This document shows positions 26,119 to 35,104 of a DNA stretch of 64,000 nucleotides, one piece after another. The stretch spans positions 173,394 to 237,393 of the forward strand of contig NZ_PVRV01000021.1 of assembly GCF_003012345.1 (NCBI RefSeq), read 5' to 3'. How positions within the stretch are numbered: the first letter of the stretch is position 1; each line of letters opens with the position of its first letter. The notes under the pieces were generated by a model. It was given only the letters and a program-made list of their open reading frames with translations, was not told the DNA's origin and searched no databases. Origin of the DNA: Phytohalomonas tamaricis. Its GTDB lineage: Bacteria; Pseudomonadota; Gammaproteobacteria; Pseudomonadales; Halomonadaceae. The position numbers were made by a program, and so were the translations under genes.

Positions 26119-27238
26119 TTTAGAAGATGATTTCAAACTGGATGCTCTCCTGTCGCAGCAGCAGCAGACACGGCTATTGGAGCTACTAGGCACCCTAGGC
26201 GGGGCTAGCGTTGAACTGGCTGATAATGCCGAGGAGGCATCTAATCAGTTGGAATTTAATCTGGATACTCTCGGCTGGCTGCGTACGGAACTGCCGGCGA
26301 TACAAAGTGAAGCTGCAGCGCGGCTGTTTGAGTTAATCCTATTCTATGCAGGAAAATATCGCCTAGCGGCCAATCTGCACCATGATGTTACTGAGGCCAG
26401 TTATATCGAACTGCAACAAAAACATGCTGCTCTGCTGGCATCAGAGGCGCGTTATAAAACGCTATCCGAGCAATTACAGCAACAGGTCGAAAAACAGGTC
26501 AAAGTCATTGAACAGACTCAGCATCAGCTCTACGAAAGTGCTCGACTACGAGCAGTCGGGCAACTTGCGGCAGGAGTTGCACATGAGATTAATACGCCGA
26601 TAGGCTTTATCGGCAGTAACTTGCGCGTAGCTGATGACTATCTTGATGAGATCGAGGCCAGCCTATCTGATAATGTCGATCCAGCCTTACTGCTTGATGA
26701 TTTTCGTGCGCTGCTTGGAGAATCAAAAAGTGGTGTGAAAAGAATCGCTAGCATTGTGGCGGACCTTAGGACATTCGCAAATATCGATCAGGCCGATTTC
26801 GCTACCTGTGATTTGAATGCTCTGCTGATGACTACTTGTCATCTTCTTCAAGCGGAACATAACCATACACTACCCATCGAGCTTCGCCTCGGTGAACTAC
26901 CCAAGCTAGCTGGCTACCCGGCTAAACTATCCCAGGCGTTTTATAACATTCTCGATAATGCCGCCAAGGCCCTCAATGAGGGGGGGCGCATTCAAGTGGA
27001 AAGTCGACTGCATGATGGTGCATTGGAAGTTTATATCGAAGATAACGGATGTGGCATGTCCGAAGATATCCTGTTGCGTGTCTTCGAGCCGTTTTTCACC
27101 ACGCGTAGCGTCGGTGCTGGTAGTGGTTTAGGACTGAGCGTAACGAGGGACATTCTGGTGGCCCACCAAGGTGAAGTCCGTTTGTATAGCCGCCTGGGGC
27201 AGGGTACTCGTGTGACTCTGCGTTTTCAGACAGGCTGA
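26111..27238 (+). CDS. Sensor histidine kinase (HK2)
   Basis: A 375-aa soluble histidine kinase. The N-terminal 110 residues are helical with no recognised sensor domain (LLSQQQQTRLLELLGTLGGA), then a coiled coil (110-145), H-box GVAHEINTPIGF with His158, N-box NILDNAAKAL, and G-boxes IEDNGCGMS and GAGSGLGLS. It closely resembles HK1 in its catalytic half, so the two are probably paralogues with different inputs. I start at the ATG at 26111, which overlaps the GTPase stop. The variable N-terminus could receive its input from the GTPase (inference). Confidence 0.92.
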   Translation: MSNLEDDFKLDALLSQQQQTRLLELLGTLGGASVELADNAEEASNQLEFNLDTLGWLRTELPAIQSEAAARLFELILFYAGKYRLAANLHHDVTEASYIELQQKHAALLASEARYKTLSEQLQQQVEKQVKVIEQTQHQLYESARLRAVGQLAAGVAHEINTPIGFIGSNLRVADDYLDEIEASLSDNVDPALLLDDFRALLGESKSGVKRIASIVADLRTFANIDQADFATCDLNALLMTTCHLLQAEHNHTLPIELRLGELPKLAGYPAKLSQAFYNILDNAAKALNEGGRIQVESRLHDGALEVYIEDNGCGMSEDILLRVFEPFFTTRSVGAGSGLGLSVTRDILVAHQGEVRLYSRLGQGTRVTLRFQTG

Positions 27239-27247
27239 GGAATTACC

Positions 27248-29494
27248 TTGGATAAGCGCTATGCTTCTTTGTTTGTCGACACCGCCGCAGTTGAAGATAA
27301 TTCAATTCTTGCAGCACCGACAATGCCCTATCGGCTGCTACTGGTGGACGATGATCCGGGCATCTTGGCTGCGCTGCGGCGAGTATTTCAGCGTGAGAAC
27401 TACCAGCTGTTGTTCGCTCATAGTGCTGAAGAGGCATTGACATTACTGGAAAACGCACCGGTTGAGTTGGTTGTTAGCGACTTCATGATGTCTGGCATGA
27501 ATGGCAGTGAGTTCCTGCGTCGTGTGCGGGAGCAATGGCCCGAAACGCTACGTATTATGCTTACCGGCTACGCCAGTACCGAAGCGGTAATGGGCTCGAT
27601 GAAGGACGGTGCAGTCTATCGCTTCAATCTCAAACCATGGGATGACGATGATTTACGCTTGACCGTTGCCCTGGCGCTGGAACAGTACGAGTTGAGGCGG
27701 CGCAATCGTATCCTGACACAGGAGAGCAGCGAACGCACTATTGACCTGACACCTCTGCACGATTTGGATGTCGGCAAACGAAGCCAGTTGGCTATGCTGC
27801 TATACAGAAAGGGTCTACTTAACGCACGACAGATTCAGCAGCTTTACAAAGAAATGCGGGCCCATAAGATGCCGGTCATGCATCATTTGCTCCAGCATGA
27901 TTGGGTCGATCTACAATCGGTATATGCACTGCTTCGCGATGAACGTATGTGCGAAGAGATTGATTTGCGTGAAGTTCAGATCGACCCAGTATTGTTAACG
28001 ATCATTCCCCAGGCAGTGTGTGTGCGACAATGGGTAATACCACTACGCGTAGTGGGGCAGCGCCTTGATCTAGCTATGACCGACCCTCTGGATATAGGTC
28101 TGATAGAAGTGCTGGGCGTTATGTCCGGTTATGATATCCGTCCTCTGCTGTGTGACGTTGGTCAGATGCAGACCAAGCTGGCTGAAACTCTTGGTCAGCC
28201 AAGCCATCAGTTCGAAGAACTTACTGCAACAACTGGCAATAACGACCCCTACGAAAGCATCGAGATCATCCTCGATGAAAATAATCATGCAGAAAGCCTG
28301 GAGCAGTTGCTCAGCAACTCGGCAGCTCCTCCAGCTATCCGCTTGGTCAATGCCATTATTCTTGAGGCTCTACGCCTCGGCGCCAGCGCTATCCATATTC
28401 ATCCACGCACAAAGAAAGTGACGGTGCGTTATCGTCTCGATGGTGTGTTACAGGACAAGATCCAGATTCCTACAAGCCTGCTGGGGTCAGTTGTATCACG
28501 AATCAAAGTGATGGCTGAGCTCGATATTGTTGAACAACGTCAGCCGCAAGAAGGACAAATTACAGTAAAGACGCCGATGCGCATTGTCGATCTGCGTATC
28601 ACTACGCTGCCCACCGTCCATGGTGAGAAGATCGTCATTCATGTGCTAGATCGCCAAGCCACCATGCGCTCGTTAGAGGAGTTGAGCCTGTCGTTACATA
28701 ACGTACAACGTCTACTTCATGCAAATAAACAACCTCAGGGAATCATCCTCGCTGCGGGACCCGCCGATAGTGGCAAGATCACCATGCTCTACACTCTGAT
28801 GCAACATGAGGCATCAATAGAAAAGGACTATGTAGTTATCGATGATCAGGTAAGTTTCCATGCCGATCTTGCCGGTCAGGTGCCGGTGCAAGAACGAAAT
28901 GGACCGGGACTTGCCAGTATTTTTCAAGCTACTCTGCGTCAGGATCCGGATGTGATCCTTCTCAGAGAAATCCGGGACGCAAAGGTAGCCGAAGCAGCGT
29001 TTCATGCTGCTTCTTCTGGTCGGATGGTGCTCTCTACTTTGCCTGCTCAATCAATGGCTGCGGCCTTTGCTCGCCTGATTGACTTAGGAATTAAGCCCTA
29101 TGGGTTGGCCTCTACTCTACAAGCAATTATTGTCCTACGTTTGGCTAGGCGGCTTTGTCTGCATTGCCGTGAGGAAGTTACCCCTTCCATTGAACAGGTG
29201 AAGCTTCTCGGACCGAATTTTCTCGATCCAAAGATAAGCATCTATCGTGGGCGAGGCTGTCATCATTGTCATCAGGGATACAAGGGACGAATAGGGCTTC
29301 AGGAAGTACTGCTCATGGATGACATGCTGCGGAATGCTATTACTCAGAACTCTAGTCCTTGGCAACTAGAAGAACTGGCTAGGAAAAGAGGTATGATCAC
29401 AATGCTTGATGATGCGCGAGACAAGCTGCATCAGGGAATGACCTCTATCGAGGAGATTCTACGTTTGCTTGGCCCGCAGGTTCTGGGAGATTAA
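27248..29494 (+). CDS. Receiver domain fused to GspE/PilB-type secretion ATPase
   Basis: A 748-aa fusion. Residues 28-145 are a receiver (LLVDDDPG, Asp78 in VVSDFMM, Lys129 in NLKPWDDDDL). Residues about 165-300 resemble a T2SSE N-terminal (MshEN-like) domain (LLYRKGLLNARQIQQLYKEM). Residues 340-748 are the GspE/PilB ATPase, with LRQDPDVILLREIRDAKVAE and VLSTLPAQSM well conserved and a CxxC...CxxC zinc site (CLHC, CHHC). The P-loop at 504-511 is GPADSGKI: Lys510 is kept, but the Ser/Thr that binds magnesium is Ile511. Start is TTG 27248 with GAGGA upstream. The fusion links phosphorylation to a pilus or secretion motor, possibly as a regulator rather than a motor. Confidence 0.9.
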   Translation: MDKRYASLFVDTAAVEDNSILAAPTMPYRLLLVDDDPGILAALRRVFQRENYQLLFAHSAEEALTLLENAPVELVVSDFMMSGMNGSEFLRRVREQWPETLRIMLTGYASTEAVMGSMKDGAVYRFNLKPWDDDDLRLTVALALEQYELRRRNRILTQESSERTIDLTPLHDLDVGKRSQLAMLLYRKGLLNARQIQQLYKEMRAHKMPVMHHLLQHDWVDLQSVYALLRDERMCEEIDLREVQIDPVLLTIIPQAVCVRQWVIPLRVVGQRLDLAMTDPLDIGLIEVLGVMSGYDIRPLLCDVGQMQTKLAETLGQPSHQFEELTATTGNNDPYESIEIILDENNHAESLEQLLSNSAAPPAIRLVNAIILEALRLGASAIHIHPRTKKVTVRYRLDGVLQDKIQIPTSLLGSVVSRIKVMAELDIVEQRQPQEGQITVKTPMRIVDLRITTLPTVHGEKIVIHVLDRQATMRSLEELSLSLHNVQRLLHANKQPQGIILAAGPADSGKITMLYTLMQHEASIEKDYVVIDDQVSFHADLAGQVPVQERNGPGLASIFQATLRQDPDVILLREIRDAKVAEAAFHAASSGRMVLSTLPAQSMAAAFARLIDLGIKPYGLASTLQAIIVLRLARRLCLHCREEVTPSIEQVKLLGPNFLDPKISIYRGRGCHHCHQGYKGRIGLQEVLLMDDMLRNAITQNSSPWQLEELARKRGMITMLDDARDKLHQGMTSIEEILRLLGPQVLGD

Positions 29495-29591
29495 GCAAGA
29501 ACACCTGTCATATTATCTATAAGCCATATTTTAATATTCTAGTTATTGTCCTGCTGGGGATGGGGAATAGCGCTAGGATATCAACACGCCA

Positions 29592-29798
29592 TTGATCGAT
29601 GGTCCCGAGGCTTTGATGGGAATCAAAGCTGATGGACATCCTCCTGCAAGAACGAAATTCCCCAAAATTATAACCCTTGGGGTAAATTCCTTCATTACCA
29701 AGCCAGTTAGTTTTAATGATCTTCTTAAAGTTATTAAGACGCTGGGGCGATATTGGTTGGAAATCGTTGAACTGTCCACAGTGGCGCCAAGAAGATGA
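29592..29798 (+). pseudogene. Truncated Rcp1-like receiver
   Basis: The C-terminal third of a CheY-like receiver of the Rcp1 type: NSFITKPVSFNDLLKVIKTL carries the conserved Lys-Pro and is followed by GRYWLEIVE, the typical Rcp1 end. The upstream part with the acidic pocket and phospho-Asp is missing, and the TTG at 29592 has no good ribosome site. The stop still overlaps the next gene (ATGA), so the original gene was part of this operon before it decayed. Confidence 0.7.
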
Positions 29799-32700
29799 CT
29801 ATTTCCGATTGTTTCCTGAACATCCTGCTGATCGAGGATGATGAAGATGATTTCATCATCATCCGAGATCTGCTTCGTCAAGCTGAAAACTTGTCCTGCG
29901 AGCTGGCTTGGGTCAACACTTATGAGCGAGGTCTGGCAGCTGTCGTCAGCCAAAACTATGATCTGATATTGATCGATTATCGACTCGGCGCGGAGTCGGG
30001 GCTTGACCTTATACATCATGCCATATGTATGAATATTCGTACTCCCATGATCCTGCTCGCCGGCCAGGACGAGGACAAGCTAGATGTCAAGGCTCTCGAA
30101 CTAGGCGCTTCAGACTACTTGGTTAAAGGAAAATTCGATAGCTCTTTGCTGGCTCGTAGTATTCGATACGCGAATGGCCGTACCCAATCAATCAATGCTT
30201 TGGCTGAAAGCGAGCAACGCTATCGCCTGCTATTCAAAGCCAATCCCGAGCCGATGTATATTCATCACAAGGAGACGCTGGCTATTCTGGCGGTTAATCA
30301 GGCGGCATTAAGACTGCTTGGTTATTCTTTGTGTGAGTTCATGCAAATGACCATTCCAGATGTTATTTCTCCTAGTGAGATGCAGCATTTTCATGCGCAT
30401 TATGAAACGGTAGATCAGCCTATTGCGACATCAAAGCTTGGAATATGGGCCTTGAGGCATAAGGATGGACGAGACATAAACGTGGAACTCACTGCCCATG
30501 ATTATCACTTTAATGATCAGCCATCACGTCTAGTTTTGGCGAGCGACGTAACCGAGATATACCAATCCCGTGTTGACTTATTACGTAAGGAGAAAGCCTT
30601 TCATCAGCTTCTGGAGGATAATCGGGATGCACTGCTGGTATTAGATGCAGAAGGCCGGGTTCGTTATGCCAATCCAGCAGCCACGCTGTTGTTTCGCTCT
30701 TCTCTCGAGATGTTGATGCAGAGACGCTTCGAGATGCCTTGCTTGGATGAGAACCTTTTCGAGTGGGTTATCTCTACTGAAGAAGGTGAGATCGCTGTTG
30801 AAATACAGTGTTCAGTAACCGAGTGGGGCGAAGAAGCCATGCAGCTTCTGTCCTTGCGTGATATTCGTGAGCGCAAGGCAGCTGAGAAACAGTTACGCCT
30901 GTTACAGCGTAGTATTGAGGCAAGTTATAACGGCGTAGCGATTGCCGATGCGCTGGCTCCCGAGATGCCTCTCATTTATGTCAATCCCGCTTTTGAGCGG
31001 ATTACTGGCTATGGAGCAGAAGAAGCACTCGGAAAAAATAGTCGCTTTCTTCAGAATGGTGACTGTCAGCAGCCCGGGGTCGAGGAAATCCGATCAAGTT
31101 TGCAGGAGCAGCGTGAGGTCCATACTGTTCTGCGCAATTTCCGTAAGGATGGCTCGCCGTTCTGGAATGAACTTTATATTACGCCAGTTCGCAATGAGAG
31201 TGGCATAGTCTCCCATTATATTAGCGTGCAAAATGATATTTCCGAACAAAAGCGCTTCGAATCAGAGCTGGCTTACAATGCCAGCCATGATGTTCTGACA
31301 GGGCTTCCGAATCGCTCCTTGCTTGAAGACCGCCTGGAACAGAGTTGTCAATTAATAAGACGCCATAACTGCAACCTGGCGGTCGTGCTTTTCGATATTG
31401 ATGGTTTTAAACCAATCAATGATTCCATGGGTCATGCCGCGGGAGATCAGGTTCTTATTGAAGTCGCCTGGCGCTTAAGCCAGCAGATTCATCCCGGCGA
31501 TACCGTTGCCCGCATGGGCAGTGATGAGTTCGTCGTACTGTTGCCTGATCTGGCGCGCGAAGAAGATGTCTTATTTATAGTCGAGCGGCTGATGGCGGAT
31601 ATCGCGCGCCCTTATAATGTGGACGGGATAGAATTACGTATTACTGCTAGTGCTGGCATCACCGTGAGCGATGGTAAGGATCAAGACCCCATGCATTTGA
31701 TCCAGCAAGCCGACCTGGCGATGTACAAAGCCAAGAAGCAAGGACGTAATAATTACCAGTGGTATACTAAGGAATTAAATCAGAAGGTTAGTGGAAGCTT
31801 CACCTTACGCAACGAGCTACAAAAGGCCATTGAAGCTGAGGACTTCGAGCTTTATTATCAACCTCAGGTCGATACGCGTGGGCAGCGTTTAGTTGGCATG
31901 GAAGCTCTGTTGCGCTGGAATCATGTTGAAAGAGGCGTCATCTCACCCGCGGATTTTATTCCACTGGCAGAAGCTACTGGGCAGATATTTTCTCTCAGTT
32001 ACTGGATGCTGGAAACGGCCTGCAAGCACATCAAGGCTATTAATAGTCAAAGGGTGATCTGCAGCTCAGTCGGCGTCAAAATTTCTGCGCTGCAATTTCA
32101 ACGGACTAACTTCGTTGAGAGCGTGAAGAGTATTCTCGATAAAACTCAGCTTGATGCTAATTTTCTGGAGCTGGAACTCACGGAAACTATCCTGTTAGAT
32201 AATGCTGAGCGTGCTATTCAGACGCTGCACAAGTTGAAAGACCTCGGTGTGCATATCACTATTGACGACTTCGGCACCGGGTTTTCCAGTTTAAATTATC
32301 TTAAACGTCTACCTATCGACAGGATCAAGATTGATCGTTCCTTTGTTAAAGAGATTATTAGTGATCAGCACGATGCGGCTATCACTTTGGGTATCATTTC
32401 CATGGCGCACCATTTAAATCTTCAAGTGATCGCTGAGGGAGTTGAGACGGAACCACAGTTTGCTTTTCTCCAGAAGAATCATTGCGATATATTCCAGGGC
32501 TACTACTTTAGTGAACCCATGCCGTTCGAGGAGCTCAAGGTTTTTCTGCACGAACGCCAGAAAACCCCGGCTTTCAAGACATTGCGCCACGATACAGAAG
32601 AGCCCAGCCAAACTATCCTCTTGCTCGACGATGAAGAAAATATCCTTCGTGCTCTGGCACGCGTGCTACGCCGCGAAGGCTACCGGATTCTTACCGCTAG

Positions 32701-33019
32701 CAGCGCTCAGGAAGCCTTCGAACTACTAGCCAAGAATGATGTACAGGTAATCCTTTCTGACCAGCGCATGCCAGAGATGAATGGCACGGTCTTCTTCAGT
32801 CGGGTCAAGGATCTCTATCCCAATACCATCCGGATTATACTCTCCGGATATACAGATCTGAAATCGGTGACTGATGCCATTAACCAAGGGTCGATTTACA
32901 AATTCCTCACCAAACCTTGGGATGACGAGCAACTTCGCGCCAATATTAGACAGGCCTTTCAGCATTTCAACATGGCCAAGGAAAAAGGAGAGCTGCCACA
33001 GATGATGGGCCAATCATGA
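29795..33019 (+). CDS. REC-PAS-PAS-PAS-GGDEF-EAL-REC signalling protein
   Basis: A 1074-aa c-di-GMP protein with a receiver at each end. REC1 (8-125, IDYRLGAESG), PAS-like regions (about 145-265, 265-365 and 370-490, the last with NPAFERITGYGAEEALGKNS), GGDEF (490-655), EAL (670-915), REC2 (935-1060, LSDQRMPEMNG, FLTKPWDDEQL). The diguanylate cyclase motif is GSDEF rather than GGDEF (about 573-577), so activity is doubtful but possible. The EAL motif (MEALLRW) and later phosphodiesterase residues (ELTETIL, IDDFGTGFSSL, IAEGVET) are intact, so it probably degrades c-di-GMP. REC2 carries the same KPWDD signature as the other receivers here and may be served by the same kinases. Confidence 0.93.
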   Translation: MTISDCFLNILLIEDDEDDFIIIRDLLRQAENLSCELAWVNTYERGLAAVVSQNYDLILIDYRLGAESGLDLIHHAICMNIRTPMILLAGQDEDKLDVKALELGASDYLVKGKFDSSLLARSIRYANGRTQSINALAESEQRYRLLFKANPEPMYIHHKETLAILAVNQAALRLLGYSLCEFMQMTIPDVISPSEMQHFHAHYETVDQPIATSKLGIWALRHKDGRDINVELTAHDYHFNDQPSRLVLASDVTEIYQSRVDLLRKEKAFHQLLEDNRDALLVLDAEGRVRYANPAATLLFRSSLEMLMQRRFEMPCLDENLFEWVISTEEGEIAVEIQCSVTEWGEEAMQLLSLRDIRERKAAEKQLRLLQRSIEASYNGVAIADALAPEMPLIYVNPAFERITGYGAEEALGKNSRFLQNGDCQQPGVEEIRSSLQEQREVHTVLRNFRKDGSPFWNELYITPVRNESGIVSHYISVQNDISEQKRFESELAYNASHDVLTGLPNRSLLEDRLEQSCQLIRRHNCNLAVVLFDIDGFKPINDSMGHAAGDQVLIEVAWRLSQQIHPGDTVARMGSDEFVVLLPDLAREEDVLFIVERLMADIARPYNVDGIELRITASAGITVSDGKDQDPMHLIQQADLAMYKAKKQGRNNYQWYTKELNQKVSGSFTLRNELQKAIEAEDFELYYQPQVDTRGQRLVGMEALLRWNHVERGVISPADFIPLAEATGQIFSLSYWMLETACKHIKAINSQRVICSSVGVKISALQFQRTNFVESVKSILDKTQLDANFLELELTETILLDNAERAIQTLHKLKDLGVHITIDDFGTGFSSLNYLKRLPIDRIKIDRSFVKEIISDQHDAAITLGIISMAHHLNLQVIAEGVETEPQFAFLQKNHCDIFQGYYFSEPMPFEELKVFLHERQKTPAFKTLRHDTEEPSQTILLLDDEENILRALARVLRREGYRILTASSAQEAFELLAKNDVQVILSDQRMPEMNGTVFFSRVKDLYPNTIRIILSGYTDLKSVTDAINQGSIYKFLTKPWDDEQLRANIRQAFQHFNMAKEKGELPQMMGQS

Positions 33020-33072
33020 ATGAGCGTAGTGCATCGGCAGCCTTTCGGTCTTATGCTAAGCAAACCCCATCC

Positions 33073-33106
33073 ATCGGAGTGAGCTCGGTAAAGAGTTCAC
33101 TCCGAT
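33073..33106 (+). terminator. Large hairpin after the signalling operon
   Basis: ATCGGAGTGAGCTC pairs with GAGTTCACTCCGAT (one mismatch) around a 6-nt loop, 54 bp after the last stop. A T-run is absent, so it may act as an RNA 3'-end stabiliser or a factor-dependent terminator. Confidence 0.6.
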
Positions 33107-33173
33107 CGCCAGCTGCGCTAGAAGCCTGATAGGCTATCATAGCGTTCCATGTCCATACATACTGCCTCTCTGC

Positions 33174-33651
33174 GTGAATAACAGGGCAACCGTTGCGCTC
33201 TCCTTCGAACCGGTCAATTACAGTAGCTTCAGCTTCGAGCGTGTCACGCCCACTCAGTTGCCTGGTTTCCGATTGCCAGAGGGTGAATACGGTCTGGTCT
33301 ATTCATCGAATAGCAAATCACCGGACAGTCACTACTTCATTGAGACCAATCTTGATCTCTCCTCGGTAAACCGACTGATGGGCTCGGACTACATACAGCT
33401 GACTACACCAGTGATGGTGTTTCCAAGCTGCTGAGCGACGGCCGCTACAAGTCACGATTGATATGTGATGCAGTGCAGGCGCAGACCGGCAGCCACTTCC
33501 TCGACAACGTTACCTTATGAACAACGCCGTCGCGGCTCAGAACGAGCTGAATATCACTGTCAGCGTGGCGCTTACTCCCTCACAGACGGCCGCCCTAACG
33601 CACGATATCGTCTGGCTGGAAAAGCAAGAAATCGATGAAATACGGCACTGA
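33174..33651 (+). pseudogene. Fragment of a two-partner-secretion adhesin (FHA/CdiA-type TpsA)
   Basis: Pieces in shifting frames match the conserved mid-to-late region of filamentous haemagglutinin-like exoproteins: FRLPEGEYGLVYSSNS, SHYFIETNLDLSSVNRLMGS, DYIQLTTP, then GRYKSRLICDAVQAQTGSHF and finally VALTPSQTAALTHDIVWLEK. The known family pattern there is a HYLIETNP...SSDYML...LTSDIVWL-type series. Several stops and frameshifts separate the parts; neither the secretion signal nor a toxin end is present. A decayed remnant. Confidence 0.72.
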
Positions 33652-35104
33652 GTAGAATACCTCGTATAAATTCATTGTGCGTGGGCACGCCAGCGGTCGG
33701 ATATGTTCGAACTGCTCGCGACTGATGTCGCTGGGACAGGTCTTCCTTTTCATCCGCCCAAGATCATTTAAATAGGAAATTTTGAACAGGCTTTTAGAGG
33801 TTATATCAACTCTTAGTTTAACCAATCATGCTACTGAACGAACATGGCCGTATAACCGGCTATGTGTGGTCGCCATTTTCGTCGGCGCATTGATATCTAA
33901 TTTTAAATTTTTGTGAAGGAATACGTTACTTGAGCAGGAAAATTAAAAACTAGAGCAGCGAGTATATGGTTGAATTCTACCCATCTCATTGATAAAAAAA
34001 GCTTTTCACCTAAAATAATTAAAAATGAGTGGCGTTTCTTCGTGTGGTTTTCTCTCGGTCTTAGCCTTATAAAAGCTTTATCTGCGTTAGGCTTGTAGAT
34101 GTTCTTATCATTTTACTCTCTACTTTTCAAAAGAAACATTTTAATAAGTAGAGAAAGCGGGAGGGGGGGGCGTCACCTCTTTTTTGGAATGACCTATAGC
34201 CAACGTCGATTCAGTGGAACCCACTATGTAGTAGCGCACTTAATTTTGCTTTTCCTAGCAAAATCCTTTTTGTTTACAAATACTTATACTCATTTTACCG
34301 ATTTACTAAGCGTCCCAATTTTAAAAAAATGCTGGTCTGCTGGGTATGGGGTATGGCCTCATAAAATTTTAAAAATCAGTCTAGCTTCTGAAGCACCCAG
34401 CCCCAGTGTCTACTGTCGTATCCCGCAGCACTGGTAGGATGCGAATATCACGACAGATGCTTGAGTCATTTTCCCGTTCCTCATAAAGACCTGTGCTGGC
34501 AGGTGTGCTTCGGTGATATCGAGACCGGACCGCATGGTCGGCAATACATTTCACTTCGAAGATTGTGACGTACCTCTATGAGGTGACGGAACAGACACTG
34601 CGGTAAGAGATGCGAAGAAGACGGATATATTGAGAGTCAGCGCTCAGGCCCGGCAGGATGCAAAAAATATTTCTGAGATTCTAAACATAGCATTATCAGG
34701 CCGGCGCCCATCGAGATCATTAGAAACGCTTTCGTCCCATGGAAGTGATACTTTCTCCTTTTGCTCTGGCCTTGAAAACCGGTAAGGGGCTATAGAGCTG
34801 CCAAGGTTCGAGTCTTATTCCTCCGCCACTTCTACATCAAAAATCCTCTATGTATGGAGCTTTTATTTTTTGTACCTTTCCTAATCTATAACTTTATGCC
34901 GAGTTAATTTTTCTATTTTTTGATTGATCTAGACTCAAAATAGTTCTTAAAACGAAAATTAATATTTGTTTTATTAATACTGTAGCTTAAGGATTTATTT
35001 TCCATGAATGAAATTTGATAATTATCAACTTCGCTAATATTACCTTAGAGAAGGGCAAGCTATTTCTGTACATTTCATGACCTTTAACTTTGAATAAATC
35101 AAAT
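33652..35104. other. A+T-rich gene-poor region
   Basis: About 1.45 kb without a credible gene. Short frames at 34099-34437 (plus) and 33595-33825 (minus) lack ribosome sites and family resemblance. Plus-strand 34400-34800 has coding-like character (ILRVSAQARQDAKNISEILN) but is interrupted. Probably decayed mobile DNA. Confidence 0.4.

Noticed and set aside
34099-34437. Plus-strand 112-aa ORF
   Set aside because: A+T-rich, no ribosome site, no domain, composition like non-coding DNA.
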